A stretch of DNA of 64,000 bases from UBA7803 sp036381275 (lineage in GTDB: Bacteria > Pseudomonadota > Gammaproteobacteria > Pseudomonadales > Azotimanducaceae): positions 1 to 64,000 of the forward strand of contig DASVDC010000130.1 in assembly GCA_036381275.1 (NCBI GenBank). Direction: 5' to 3'. The position numbers and the translations under genes are program-made. This document shows positions 27,706 through 35,610 of this stretch, piece by piece. Below the pieces are notes generated by a model that was not told the DNA's origin, did not search any database, and saw nothing but the letters and a program-made list of their open reading frames with translations. Numbering within the stretch: position 1 is the first letter of the stretch; each line of letters opens with the position of its first letter.

Positions 27706-29382
27706 ATGCATCGCCTGGTTCTTCTCGGTCTGGCCGCCGGCGTGAGCGTCACGCTGCTCGGGGGCTGCTCGTCCCGGCAGGCTTCCGACGAGACGGCCGG
27801 CGGGCCGCCCGCGCCGATCGAAGAGGTCGTCCCCGTCGGCGAGGCCGACCGGAGCCGCGCCGGCCGCGCCGCCGCGCTCGACGTCATCGCAACGCCGATG
27901 CCGGCCCCCTACAGCCCGGCGCCGCCCCGGGAACACCGCGAGCGCTACCCCGACGCCGGCGACAACCCGGTGAAGGTCGCGGCCGAGGAGCCGGTCTCGA
28001 CCTTCTCGATCGACGTCGACACCGCCTCGTACGGCAACGTGCGCCGGCTGCTCGGCCACGGCGTGCTGCCGCCGGCGGACGCGGTACGCATCGAGGAGCT
28101 GATCAATTACTTCCGCTACGACTATCCGGCGCCGGCCGATGGCGAAGCGTTCCGCGTGGTCACCGAGGTGGGTCCCGCGCCCTGGCACCCTGGACGCCGG
28201 CTGCTGCACATCGGGCTGCGGGGCGCGTCGATCGATACCGCCGACCTCCCGCCGGCCAACCTGGTGTTTCTGGTGGACGTGTCCGGCTCGATGGACAGCC
28301 CGCAGAAGATCGACCTGGTGAAGGCGTCGATGAAGCTGCTCGCGCGCCAGCTCGACGCCGACGACCGGCTCTCGATCGCCGTCTACGCGGGCGCCGCCGG
28401 CACCGCGCTCGAGCCGACGCCGGGCGATCGCACCGCCGCGATCGAAGCGGCCATCGACCGGCTGCAGCCGGGCGGCTCGACCTACGGCGAGGCCGGCATC
28501 CGGCTCGCCTACGCGCTGGCCCGGCAGGCCTACATCGAAGGCGGCATCAATCGCGTGATCCTCGCGACCGACGGCGACTTCAACGTCGGCGTCACGAGCG
28601 TCGACGAGTTGAAGGAACTGGTGGCTCGGGAGCGCGAGTCCGGCGTCACGCTGACCGTGCTCGGCTTCGGCAGCGGCAACTACAACGACGCGCTGATGCA
28701 GGCGCTCGCGCAGACCGGCAACGGCAACGCCGCCTACGTCGACAGCTTCAACGAAGCGCGCAAGGTGCTGGTGGAGGAGCTCGGCGCCACGCTCAGCGTG
28801 ATCGCGAAGGACGTCAAGGTGCAGGTGGAGTTCAACCCGGCCGTGGTCGCCGAGTACCGGCTGCTGGGTTACGAAACCCGGCTGCTCGCCCGGGAGGATT
28901 TCAACAACGACCGGGTGGACGCGGGGGAAATCGGCGCCGGGCACACCGTCACGGCGCTCTACGAGCTGACGCTCCGAGGTTCCGACGCCCGTCGCATCGA
29001 TCCGCTGCGCTACGGCAGCGAACGGCCGCCGGCGAGCGGCCGTCATGCCGACGAGCTCGCGCTGGTGCGGCTCCGGCACAAGGAGCCGACCGGGCGGACG
29101 AGCCGGCTGCAGGAGATTCCGGTTCGCGTGGCGGACATGCGCGACTCGCTCGCCGAGACCCGCGACGATTTCCGCTTCTCCGCGGCGGTGGCCGCGTTCG
29201 GCACGCTGCTGCGGGGCGGCACCGCGGTGGAATCGTTCGGCTACGACGACGTGATCGAGCTCGCCCGGGACGCCCGCGGCTCGGACCCCGACGGCTACCG
29301 CAGCGAGTTCCTCGGGCTCGCGCGCAGCGCGGCGGCGCTCGCCGGATCGCCGCCGCCGAGTCCTGCCGTCGGGAGGCACTGA
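27706..29382 (+). CDS. VWA-domain lipoprotein (YfbK-like)
   Basis: A 558-residue protein with a lipobox (TLLGGC, Cys near 22) and the YfbK N-terminal domain (VSTFSIDVDTASYGNVRRLL). A von Willebrand A domain follows, with MIDAS DVSGSMDSP near residue 195 and the later ATDGDFNVG. The C-terminal DUF3520-type region completes the family architecture. It binds protein partners via divalent metal at the cell envelope. AGGAG precedes the ATG. It lies 15 bases before an ECF sigma gene, a conserved arrangement that suggests the sigma factor senses or controls it. Confidence 0.85.
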   Translation: MHRLVLLGLAAGVSVTLLGGCSSRQASDETAGGPPAPIEEVVPVGEADRSRAGRAAALDVIATPMPAPYSPAPPREHRERYPDAGDNPVKVAAEEPVSTFSIDVDTASYGNVRRLLGHGVLPPADAVRIEELINYFRYDYPAPADGEAFRVVTEVGPAPWHPGRRLLHIGLRGASIDTADLPPANLVFLVDVSGSMDSPQKIDLVKASMKLLARQLDADDRLSIAVYAGAAGTALEPTPGDRTAAIEAAIDRLQPGGSTYGEAGIRLAYALARQAYIEGGINRVILATDGDFNVGVTSVDELKELVARERESGVTLTVLGFGSGNYNDALMQALAQTGNGNAAYVDSFNEARKVLVEELGATLSVIAKDVKVQVEFNPAVVAEYRLLGYETRLLAREDFNNDRVDAGEIGAGHTVTALYELTLRGSDARRIDPLRYGSERPPASGRHADELALVRLRHKEPTGRTSRLQEIPVRVADMRDSLAETRDDFRFSAAVAAFGTLLRGGTAVESFGYDDVIELARDARGSDPDGYRSEFLGLARSAAALAGSPPPSPAVGRH

Positions 29383-29397
29383 GAGTCCGGGCGAAGG

Positions 29398-29967
29398 ATG
29401 GGTCAACGGCAGACGACGGATGCGGAGCTGATGCGCCTGTACGCGTCCGGCGACCAGGCTTCGTTCGGCCGCCTCTACGAGCGCCATCGCGGTCCCGTTT
29501 ACCGCTACTTCCGCCGCCAGCTCCCGCCGGAGGAGGCCGACGACTGCTTCCAGGTGCTGTGGCTCAAGCTGATCGACCACGCGCCCCGCTACCGGCCGAG
29601 CGGCGAGTTCCGCCACTACCTGTTCACCCTGGCGCACAACGTGCTGATGGATCACTACCGCAGGAGCCGACGCCGCGTCGAGGCGTCGGCGGATGAGCCG
29701 GCGAGCGACGAGGATCTCGCGATGGAGCTGGTCGACGGCGCGCCGGGACCGGACGGACTGCTCGCCGAGGCCGAGCTTCGCGAGCGGCTGCTCGCGCTGA
29801 TCGGGCGCCTGCCGTTCCACCAGCGCGAAGCCTGGCTGCTTCGGCACGAGGCGGAGCTGTCGCCGGAGGCGATCGCCGCGATCACCGGAACCAGCCTCGA
29901 AGGAATACGCAGCCGGCTGCGCTATGCCGCCCGCAAACTGAAATCGGGATTGATGCGCCATGTCTGA
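29398..29967 (+). CDS. ECF-type RNA polymerase sigma factor
   Basis: A 189-residue sigma-70 family factor. Region 2 spans about 10-80 (SFGRLYERHRGPVYRYFRRQ, DCFQVLWLKLI, YLFTLAHNVLMDHYRR). Region 4 spans about 125-185 (LIGRLPFHQREAWLLRHEA, IAAITGTSLEGIRSRLRYAARKL). It overlaps the next gene by 8 bases. Control of the VWA operon is a reasonable guess; promoter motifs are not obvious. Confidence 0.88.
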   Translation: MGQRQTTDAELMRLYASGDQASFGRLYERHRGPVYRYFRRQLPPEEADDCFQVLWLKLIDHAPRYRPSGEFRHYLFTLAHNVLMDHYRRSRRRVEASADEPASDEDLAMELVDGAPGPDGLLAEAELRERLLALIGRLPFHQREAWLLRHEAELSPEAIAAITGTSLEGIRSRLRYAARKLKSGLMRHV

Positions 29968-30526
29968 CCCGAACGACCCCATGGACGGCGTCGAACGGCG
30001 TCTCGTCGAGCTGTACCGCGCCGCCGACACGGAGCAGCCGTCCGCCGAGATCGACCGACGGATACTCCGCGCCGCCCGCGAGGCGTCCACGGCCCGGCGC
30101 CGACGCTGGCCGCTCGCCGGTCTCGCGACCGCCGCCGCCGCGGTGCTCGCGCTGGCCTTGCTGCTGCGCCCGGCACCGGAACCGGCGCGGCCGACCGCTG
30201 CGGACCTCGCATCGCCGGCCCCCGCGGCCGAATCGGCCCGCGCGCCGGCCCCGCCGCCCGTTCCATCCGGCGACGCCGCGCTGGCGCTGGCGCGATCGGT
30301 TCGGCCGGTGCCGACACCGGCGCCCGCCGCGGCGGCGAGCTACGCCACCCCCGGTTGCCCGGAGCCTCATCCGCTTCCGGCGGGCGCCGTGATACGCCCG
30401 TCGGCCGACGGCATCGAGGTCGCCGACCGCAACGGAGACGTCCGCTTTACGTTGCGCTGCCGCGACGGCCGTTGGGAGCGCGAGCCCGGGGCCGGCGCAG
30501 CCCCGGCCGACGCCGATCCACGCTGA
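29960..30526 (+). CDS. Probable anti-sigma factor, single-pass membrane protein
   Basis: A 188-residue protein. The cytoplasmic N-terminus is acidic with VERRLVELYRAADTEQPSAE, one membrane segment spans about residues 55-70 (PLAGLATAAAAVLALALLL), and a Pro/Ala-rich periplasmic linker leads to a small C-terminal region. There is no zinc-binding HxxxCxxC. The call rests on overlap with the ECF gene and topology rather than on a recognised domain. It ends six bases from the convergent MATE gene. Confidence 0.6.
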   Translation: MSDPNDPMDGVERRLVELYRAADTEQPSAEIDRRILRAAREASTARRRRWPLAGLATAAAAVLALALLLRPAPEPARPTAADLASPAPAAESARAPAPPPVPSGDAALALARSVRPVPTPAPAAAASYATPGCPEPHPLPAGAVIRPSADGIEVADRNGDVRFTLRCRDGRWEREPGAGAAPADADPR

Positions 30527-30532
30527 GGGACT

Positions 30533-31894
30533 TCAGCGCGCCGCGAGCTGCAGCACCCGCCCGTGCCGGCGCGACAGCCAGGCGAAGCGGCTGGTCAGCA
30601 CCACGGCGGCGACGCAGAGGCCGAGGGACAGACCGACCCAGAATCCGCGCACGCCGACGAACGCCGGCAGCTCGACCCAGCCGAAGCCGAGGGTCATGCC
30701 GACCGGAAACCCGACCGCCCAGTACGCGAACAGCGCGATCACGAGCGGGGTGCGGGTGTCCTTGAAGCCGCGCAGCGCGCCCATCGCGGTCACCTGGGTA
30801 TCGTCCACGAGCTGGTAAACGGCGACGAACACCATCAGCTCCATCGCCACTGCGGTGACGGCCGAGTCGTTGCTGTAGAGGCCCGCGATCGCGCCGCGGA
30901 ATAAGTACAGCAACGTGCCCACGATCAGCGCGAATGCCAGTGCGACGCCGAGCGCCACCCAGCCGCTGCGCCGCGCATCGTCGAGCCGTCCCGCGCCGAC
31001 GTTGTAACCGACGCGCACCGCTACCGCCGTGCCGATCGCCATCGGCACCATGAACGTGAGTCCGCCGACATTGGTCGCGATCTGATGGGCGGCCACGGCG
31101 TTGACGCCGAGCCGGCCGATCAGCAGTGTCACCAGCGAGAACAGCGAGAACTCGAGGAAGATCGTCAGACCGATCGGCACGCCGAGCTTCAGCAGCCGCA
31201 GGATCTGCGCCGGTGCCGGCCGCGACACGCGGCTGAACAGACCCGTCAGCCGGATTCGTGAGTTGGCCACCACAGCCACCAGCACCAGCAGCTCGAGCCA
31301 CATCACGAGCGCGCTGGCCCAGCCGCAACCGACACCGCCCATCGCCGGCAATGGACCCGCGCCGTAAATGAACAGGTAGTTGAGCGGGATCTTCGCCAGC
31401 AGGCCGACGAACGCGACCACCATCGCCGGCGTCGTCCAGGACATGCCTTCACAGAGATAGCGCAGCGCGAAATAGCCGAGCAGCGGCAGCACGCCCCAGG
31501 ACAGCGCATCGAGATACGCGCCGGCGACCGGAATCGCCTGCGGGTCGACGCCGAGCGCGGCGAGCAGCGGCGGCGTGTTGCGGTACAGCAGGATCAACAG
31601 CGCACCGCCCGCGACGGCGATCCACAGCGCCTGCCGCACGACCTCGCCGGCACCCGCGTGGCGGCCGGCGCCGTGGAGCTGCGAGACCGACGGCACCACT
31701 GCCATGATCACCCCGGCGAGCAGCATCACCGTCGGCCAGAACACGTTGGCGCCGAGCGCGACGCCCGCGAGATCGATCGCGCCGTAGCGCCCGGCCATGA
31801 TCGTGTCCGCCACGCCCATGCCCATCTGGGAGAGCTGCGTCACCACGATCGGCAATGCCAGGCGCAACAGGTGTGCGAGCTCGGCGCGGATCAC
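30533..31894 (-). CDS. MATE-family efflux transporter (NorM type)
   Basis: A 453-residue transporter with about 12 hydrophobic segments. LALPIVVTQLSQMGMGVADTI opens the first bundle; AAHQIATNVGGLTFMVPMAI and GYNVGAGR occur in the second half, as in NorM. It exports cationic drugs or metabolites by Na+ or H+ antiport. The GTG start at 31894 follows CCGGAGGCC. Its 5' region is shared with the Fur-like box at 31942-31960, so iron or oxidative control is possible. Confidence 0.88.
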   Translation of the reverse strand: MIRAELAHLLRLALPIVVTQLSQMGMGVADTIMAGRYGAIDLAGVALGANVFWPTVMLLAGVIMAVVPSVSQLHGAGRHAGAGEVVRQALWIAVAGGALLILLYRNTPPLLAALGVDPQAIPVAGAYLDALSWGVLPLLGYFALRYLCEGMSWTTPAMVVAFVGLLAKIPLNYLFIYGAGPLPAMGGVGCGWASALVMWLELLVLVAVVANSRIRLTGLFSRVSRPAPAQILRLLKLGVPIGLTIFLEFSLFSLVTLLIGRLGVNAVAAHQIATNVGGLTFMVPMAIGTAVAVRVGYNVGAGRLDDARRSGWVALGVALAFALIVGTLLYLFRGAIAGLYSNDSAVTAVAMELMVFVAVYQLVDDTQVTAMGALRGFKDTRTPLVIALFAYWAVGFPVGMTLGFGWVELPAFVGVRGFWVGLSLGLCVAAVVLTSRFAWLSRRHGRVLQLAAR

Positions 31895-31941
31895 GCCGTG
31901 GCCTCCGGGGTCGCAAAGAGCGCGGATTGTACACGCCGGAT

Positions 31942-31960
31942 GAGAATGATTATCATATAC
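31942..31960. promoter_or_regulatory. Fur-box-like operator
   Basis: GAGAATGATTATCATATAC matches the 19-bp Fur consensus at 14 positions and keeps the TGATTATCA core. It lies 48 bases upstream of the MATE start and 186 upstream of rubrerythrin, between divergent genes. Confidence 0.6.
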
Positions 31961-31986
31961 GCGACTTTCGCATTCCGGGCTCTTCG

Positions 31987-32023
31987 ATAGACGATCCCTA
32001 TTCTGTCGATAGACGCTTTCGAA
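31987..32023 (+). promoter_or_regulatory. OxyR-type binding site
   Basis: ATAG-N7-CTAT-N7-ATAG-N7-CGAA: three of the four tetranucleotides of the OxyR tetramer site are exact, with exact spacing. It ends next to the expected -35 of a promoter whose -10 is TATACT at 32046-32051. That is the geometry expected for OxyR activation of the rubrerythrin gene; oxyR itself is at 34705-35610. Confidence 0.7.
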
Positions 32024-32045
32024 TGGCCATCGGAGTGCAACGCCG

Positions 32046-32051
32046 TATACT
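32046..32051 (+). promoter_or_regulatory. -10 element of the rubrerythrin promoter
   Basis: TATACT with no good -35 at the 17-base position, as expected for an activator-dependent promoter. The OxyR-type site ends where the -35 should be. The predicted leader is about 88 bases. Confidence 0.5.
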
Positions 32052-32145
32052 GGCTGCACGTCGAAACGCGTTCGCTGCCCACGCCTGCACGGTTCGCATC
32101 GAACGCTCTGCCAGTCACTCTCGATCAGAGGTTGAGGACTTAGCC

Positions 32146-32562
32146 ATGGAACTGAAGGACAGCAAAACCCTGCAGAACCTGAAGGACGCGTTCGCCGGTG
32201 AATCCCAGGCCAACCGTCGCTATCTGTACTTCGCGGCCAAGGCGGACGTGGAAGGCGAGAACGACGTAGCCGCGGTATTCCGCTCCACCGCGGAAGGCGA
32301 GACCGGCCACGCGCACGGTCACCTGGAGTACCTCGAAGCGGTGGGCGACCCGGCCACCGGCCTGCCGATCGGCAGCACCCGGGAGAACCTGAAGGCCGCC
32401 ATCGCCGGCGAAACGCACGAGTACACCGACATGTACCCCGGCATGGCCAAGACCGCTCGCGAAGAAGGCTTCGATGAGATCGCCGACTGGTTCGAGACCC
32501 TGGCCAAAGCCGAGCGCAGCCACGCCAACCGGTTCCAGAAAGCCCTCGACGCAATGGGCTGA
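32146..32562 (+). CDS. Rubrerythrin (di-iron domain only)
   Basis: A 138-residue ferritin-like di-iron protein. The first helix is FAGESQANRRYLYFA, the ExxH motif is in EGETGHAHGH, and the second pair is IAGETHEYTDMYPGMAKTAREEG with the distal KAERSHANRF. The C-terminal rubredoxin domain of classical rubrerythrin is absent. It is a peroxide-reducing enzyme that needs an electron donor. It sits behind OxyR- and Fur-type sites and is followed by a terminator, then by the Fe-S protein and DUF3501 genes that commonly accompany it. Confidence 0.9.
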   Translation: MELKDSKTLQNLKDAFAGESQANRRYLYFAAKADVEGENDVAAVFRSTAEGETGHAHGHLEYLEAVGDPATGLPIGSTRENLKAAIAGETHEYTDMYPGMAKTAREEGFDEIADWFETLAKAERSHANRFQKALDAMG

Positions 32563-32588
32563 GCCGGTCCGGCAGGAAATGGCAAACC

Positions 32589-32614
32589 AAGGGGTCCTGC
32601 GGGACCCCTTTTCG
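32589..32614 (+). terminator. Intrinsic terminator after rubrerythrin
   Basis: AAGGGGTCC-TGCG-GGACCCCTT is a perfect 9-bp stem with a 4-base loop, running into TTCG. It should end most rubrerythrin transcripts, making expression of the downstream Fe-S gene lower or separately initiated. Confidence 0.8.
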
Positions 32615-32728
32615 TCTCGGTGATCGACGGCCGCAGGCGCCGAGGCCCGCCGCGCCGACTCCGCTCGCGCTCCGGAGCCGGCCGCCGGCTACGCGCCGTT
32701 GCGCCGAAGCATTCAGGCAAGGAAGGGC

Positions 32729-34057
32729 ATGAAGAGAGAAGGCAGTCTCGAAGCACCGGAGCGGCGTCCGCTCGACTGGCAGAACGAGTCGTTCTACGAC
32801 AAGGAGGCGCTCTACGGCGAGCTCGAGCGCGTCTTCGACATCTGCCACGGCTGCCGCCGCTGCGTGAGCCTGTGCCAGGCGTTTCCGACGCTGTTCGACC
32901 TGGTGGACGAATCCGAGACCATGGAGGTCGACGGCGTCGACAAGAACGACTACATGAAGGTGGTCGATCACTGCTACCTGTGCGACCTGTGCGCCGAGAC
33001 CAAATGCCCGTATCTGCCGCCCCACCCGTGGGCGGTGGACTTCCCGCACCTGATGCTGCGTGCGAAGGCATACAAGCACCGCAACCGCGACACCAAGTGG
33101 CGCAACCGGGTGATCACCAGCACCGATCCGATCTTCGATGCGCTCAGCATCCCGGGCATCGCGCAGACGGCCAACGCCGCGGCCGCGAACAAGCCGCTGC
33201 GCAGACTCGGTGAGAAGCTCTTCGGGCTGCATGCCGACGCGCCGCTGCCGCGCTTCGAGTCGAAGCCGCTGACCCGCAAGCTCCCGCCCGACCACGGCGC
33301 CGATCTGCCGGTGCGCCCGGGCGAAGGCACCACCGGCAAGGTGGCCATCTACGTGACCTGCTACGGCGATCACAACGAGCATCGGGTGGTGGAAGACATG
33401 ATCGCGGTGCTGAACCACAACGGCGTGCCGGTGCGCCTGCTGCGCGATGCGAAGTGCTGCGGGATGCCGAAGCTCGAGATGGGCGACCTGCCGAAGGTGG
33501 CGGCGCTGAAGGACGCCAATCTGCCGATGTTCCTCGAGGCGATCGACGCCGGCTACGACATCATGGCGCCGGTGCCCTCCTGCGTGCTGATGTACAAGCA
33601 GGAGATCCCGCTGATGTTCCCCAACGACGAAGCGGTGGCGCGAGTGCAGAATGCGTTCTTCGATCCGTTCGAGTACCTGATGCTGCGCCACAAGGCGGGT
33701 CTCGTGCGCACCGATTTCCGGCAGGGCCTCGGCAAGGTCGCCTACCACGTCGCCTGCCATCAGCGCGTGCAGAACATCGGCCTGAAGACGCGCGACTTCC
33801 TGTCGCTGATACCGGACACGGAGGTGGTGCACATCGAGCGCTGCTCCGGGCACGACGGCACCTACGCGGTGCGTCGCGAAACCTATCCGCACGCGATGAA
33901 GATCGCGCGTCCCGTCGTCAGACGCGTCAAGGAAGCCGAGCCGAACACGTACGGATCGGACTGCCCGCTGGCAGGCCGGTTCATCGCACACGGCATGGAA
34001 GGATCCGGAGAGTCGGAACACCCGATCTCGATGGTCCGGAGAGCCTACGGAGTCTGA
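32729..34057 (+). CDS. Iron-sulfur protein with CCG domains (heterodisulfide-reductase/GlpC-like)
   Basis: A 442-residue protein. Two ferredoxin-like clusters are near the N-terminus (CHGCRRCVSLC and CYLCDLCAETKCPY, the second with a spacing variant). Two cysteine-rich CCG domains follow (VTCYGDHNE ... KCCGMPK, and VACHQRVQNIG ... RCSGHDG). This matches the electron-transfer subunits of glycolate oxidase, GlpC and heterodisulfide reductase. Four bases separate it from the DUF3501 gene. Inference: electron supply to rubrerythrin, a grouping seen in many proteobacteria. Confidence 0.82.
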   Translation: MKREGSLEAPERRPLDWQNESFYDKEALYGELERVFDICHGCRRCVSLCQAFPTLFDLVDESETMEVDGVDKNDYMKVVDHCYLCDLCAETKCPYLPPHPWAVDFPHLMLRAKAYKHRNRDTKWRNRVITSTDPIFDALSIPGIAQTANAAAANKPLRRLGEKLFGLHADAPLPRFESKPLTRKLPPDHGADLPVRPGEGTTGKVAIYVTCYGDHNEHRVVEDMIAVLNHNGVPVRLLRDAKCCGMPKLEMGDLPKVAALKDANLPMFLEAIDAGYDIMAPVPSCVLMYKQEIPLMFPNDEAVARVQNAFFDPFEYLMLRHKAGLVRTDFRQGLGKVAYHVACHQRVQNIGLKTRDFLSLIPDTEVVHIERCSGHDGTYAVRRETYPHAMKIARPVVRRVKEAEPNTYGSDCPLAGRFIAHGMEGSGESEHPISMVRRAYGV

Positions 34058-34060
34058 ATC

Positions 34061-34642
34061 ATGCAGAAACTGAGTCGTTCCAGTCTTTGGAGCCTCGAGG
34101 AGTACGCGCAGAAGCGCGACGCGTTTCGCGCGGAGGTCATCGAGCACAAGAAGCCCCGGCGCGTGCCGCTTTCCCCCAATGCGACGCTGTACTTCGAGGA
34201 CTTCCTGACCCTGAAGTACCAGGTACAGGAGATGCTGCGGGCGGAGCGGATCTTCGAGCCCGAGGAGATCGAGGAGGAGATCGCCGCCTACAACCCGCTG
34301 ATCCCGGACGGCACCAACTGGAAGGCCACGCTGATGTTCGAGTATCCGGACGTCGAGGAGCGGCGCAAGGCGCTCGCGCGGATGGTCGGTGTCGAGCACC
34401 GGGTGTGGGTCCAGGTCGCGGGACAGGAGCGGATCTGGGGCATCGCCAACGAGGATCTCGAACGCTCCACCGACGAGAAGACCTCGGCGGTGCACTTCAT
34501 CCGCTTCGAGCTCGATCCGGCCAGCATCGCCGCGGTGAAGAAGGGCGCCGACATCCGCATCGGCATCGACCACGACGAGATGCGCTGCGAGGTCAAGGTC
34601 TCGGACGCGACCCGGCAGAGCCTGTTGCGGGATCTGGACTGA
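34061..34642 (+). CDS. DUF3501-family protein
   Basis: A 193-residue protein. RRVPLSPNATLYFEDFLTLKYQVQEMLRAERI and the central NPLIPDGTNWKATLMFEY are typical of DUF3501. No cofactor motif is evident. It is co-transcribed with the Fe-S gene and near rubrerythrin; this trio recurs across proteobacteria but the protein has no established function. The tail RFELDPASIAAVKKGADIRIGIDH is beta-rich. Followed by a REP palindrome and convergent with oxyR. Confidence 0.8.
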   Translation: MQKLSRSSLWSLEEYAQKRDAFRAEVIEHKKPRRVPLSPNATLYFEDFLTLKYQVQEMLRAERIFEPEEIEEEIAAYNPLIPDGTNWKATLMFEYPDVEERRKALARMVGVEHRVWVQVAGQERIWGIANEDLERSTDEKTSAVHFIRFELDPASIAAVKKGADIRIGIDHDEMRCEVKVSDATRQSLLRDLD

Positions 34643-34650
34643 AGCGGCCC

Positions 34651-34698
34651 CTGTGGGAGCGGCCGCGCGGCCTGACGGTCGCGCGGCCGCTCCCACAG
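34651..34698. repeat. REP-type palindrome between convergent genes
   Basis: CTGTGGGAGCGGCCGCGC (34651-34668) and its exact complement (34681-34698) around a 12-base loop. It lies between the 3' ends of the DUF3501 gene and oxyR, where it may act as a two-way terminator. Confidence 0.88.
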
Positions 34699-34704
34699 AT
34701 GAGC

Positions 34705-35610
34705 TCACGCGGCCGCTTTGCTGCCCATGATCTGCTTCATCGTGCGCCGCAGCACCTCGGCGAGCTCGTCGAGCAGATCGCGGCGCGGCGAGCTCGTGCG
34801 CCAGCACAGGCCGATGTCGCGGTGCGGCTCGTCGCCCTTGAACGGCAGGTAGCGCACCGGGCCGTTGCGGTGGGTGATCGCGAGCTCCGGCATCAGCGTG
34901 ATGCCGACGTTGGCCGCGACCATCTGCCGCAGCGTCTCGATGCTGGTGGCGCGGAAGTTGGTGTTCTCCACCGCGTTGTGGGAGCTGCAGATCTCGAGCG
35001 CCTGATCGCGCAGGCAATGGCCGTCCTCGAGCAGCAGCACCTGCTCGTGATCGAGATCGTCCAGCGTCACCGACTTGCGGTTCGCCTTCGGGTGGCTGCG
35101 TGACGCGGCGAAGTAGAACGGCTCCGTGTACAGCTTCACCTGCTTGAGGTTCTCTTCGTCGATCGGCAGAGCCAGGATCACCGCGTCGAGCTCACCCTCC
35201 CGCAGCATCCGGGTGATCACCGCGGTCTGCCCCTCGGTGAGCTGGATGCGCAGCTTCGGAAACGCCTTCTTGATCGGCCCGAGAATCTTCGGCAGCAGGT
35301 ACGGGGCGACCGTCGGAATGATGCCGAGCCGGAAATCACCGCCGTAGGGATCCTTGTGTTCCTCGGCGATGTGGATCATCTGGTTCACTTCCCGAAGCAC
35401 CCGCTGTGCCTGTGCGACGATCCGTTCGCCCACCGGCGTCAGCATCACCTGGCGGTTGGTGCGCTCGATCAGCACGACGCCGAGCTCCTCCTCGAGCTTG
35501 CGGATCTGCGTCGACAGTGTCGGCTGGCTGACGAAGCAGGCTCCCGCCGCGCGGCCGAAGTGGCGATGCTCCGCCACCGCCACCAGGTAGCGCAGATCGC
35601 GCAGGTTCAT
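34705..35610 (-). CDS. oxyR: Hydrogen-peroxide-sensing regulator OxyR
   Basis: A 301-residue LysR-type regulator. The HTH is NLRDLRYLVAVAEHRHFG to about residue 60. The redox pair is C199 and C208 in LLEDGHCLRDQALEIC, at the same numbers as in E. coli OxyR, so peroxide sensing by disulfide formation is expected. Its ATG overlaps the stop of the alcohol dehydrogenase gene (ATGA). The rubrerythrin promoter 2.6 kb away carries an OxyR-type site, making it a likely target. Confidence 0.93.
   Translation of the reverse strand: MNLRDLRYLVAVAEHRHFGRAAGACFVSQPTLSTQIRKLEEELGVVLIERTNRQVMLTPVGERIVAQAQRVLREVNQMIHIAEEHKDPYGGDFRLGIIPTVAPYLLPKILGPIKKAFPKLRIQLTEGQTAVITRMLREGELDAVILALPIDEENLKQVKLYTEPFYFAASRSHPKANRKSVTLDDLDHEQVLLLEDGHCLRDQALEICSSHNAVENTNFRATSIETLRQMVAANVGITLMPELAITHRNGPVRYLPFKGDEPHRDIGLCWRTSSPRRDLLDELAEVLRRTMKQIMGSKAAA

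Noticed and set aside
30533..35017. A continuous 1494-codon minus-strand frame
   Set aside because: Only the 3' third codes for the MATE protein; the rest is antisense to rubrerythrin, the Fe-S gene and DUF3501. The real start is the GTG at 31894 with a GGAGG site.
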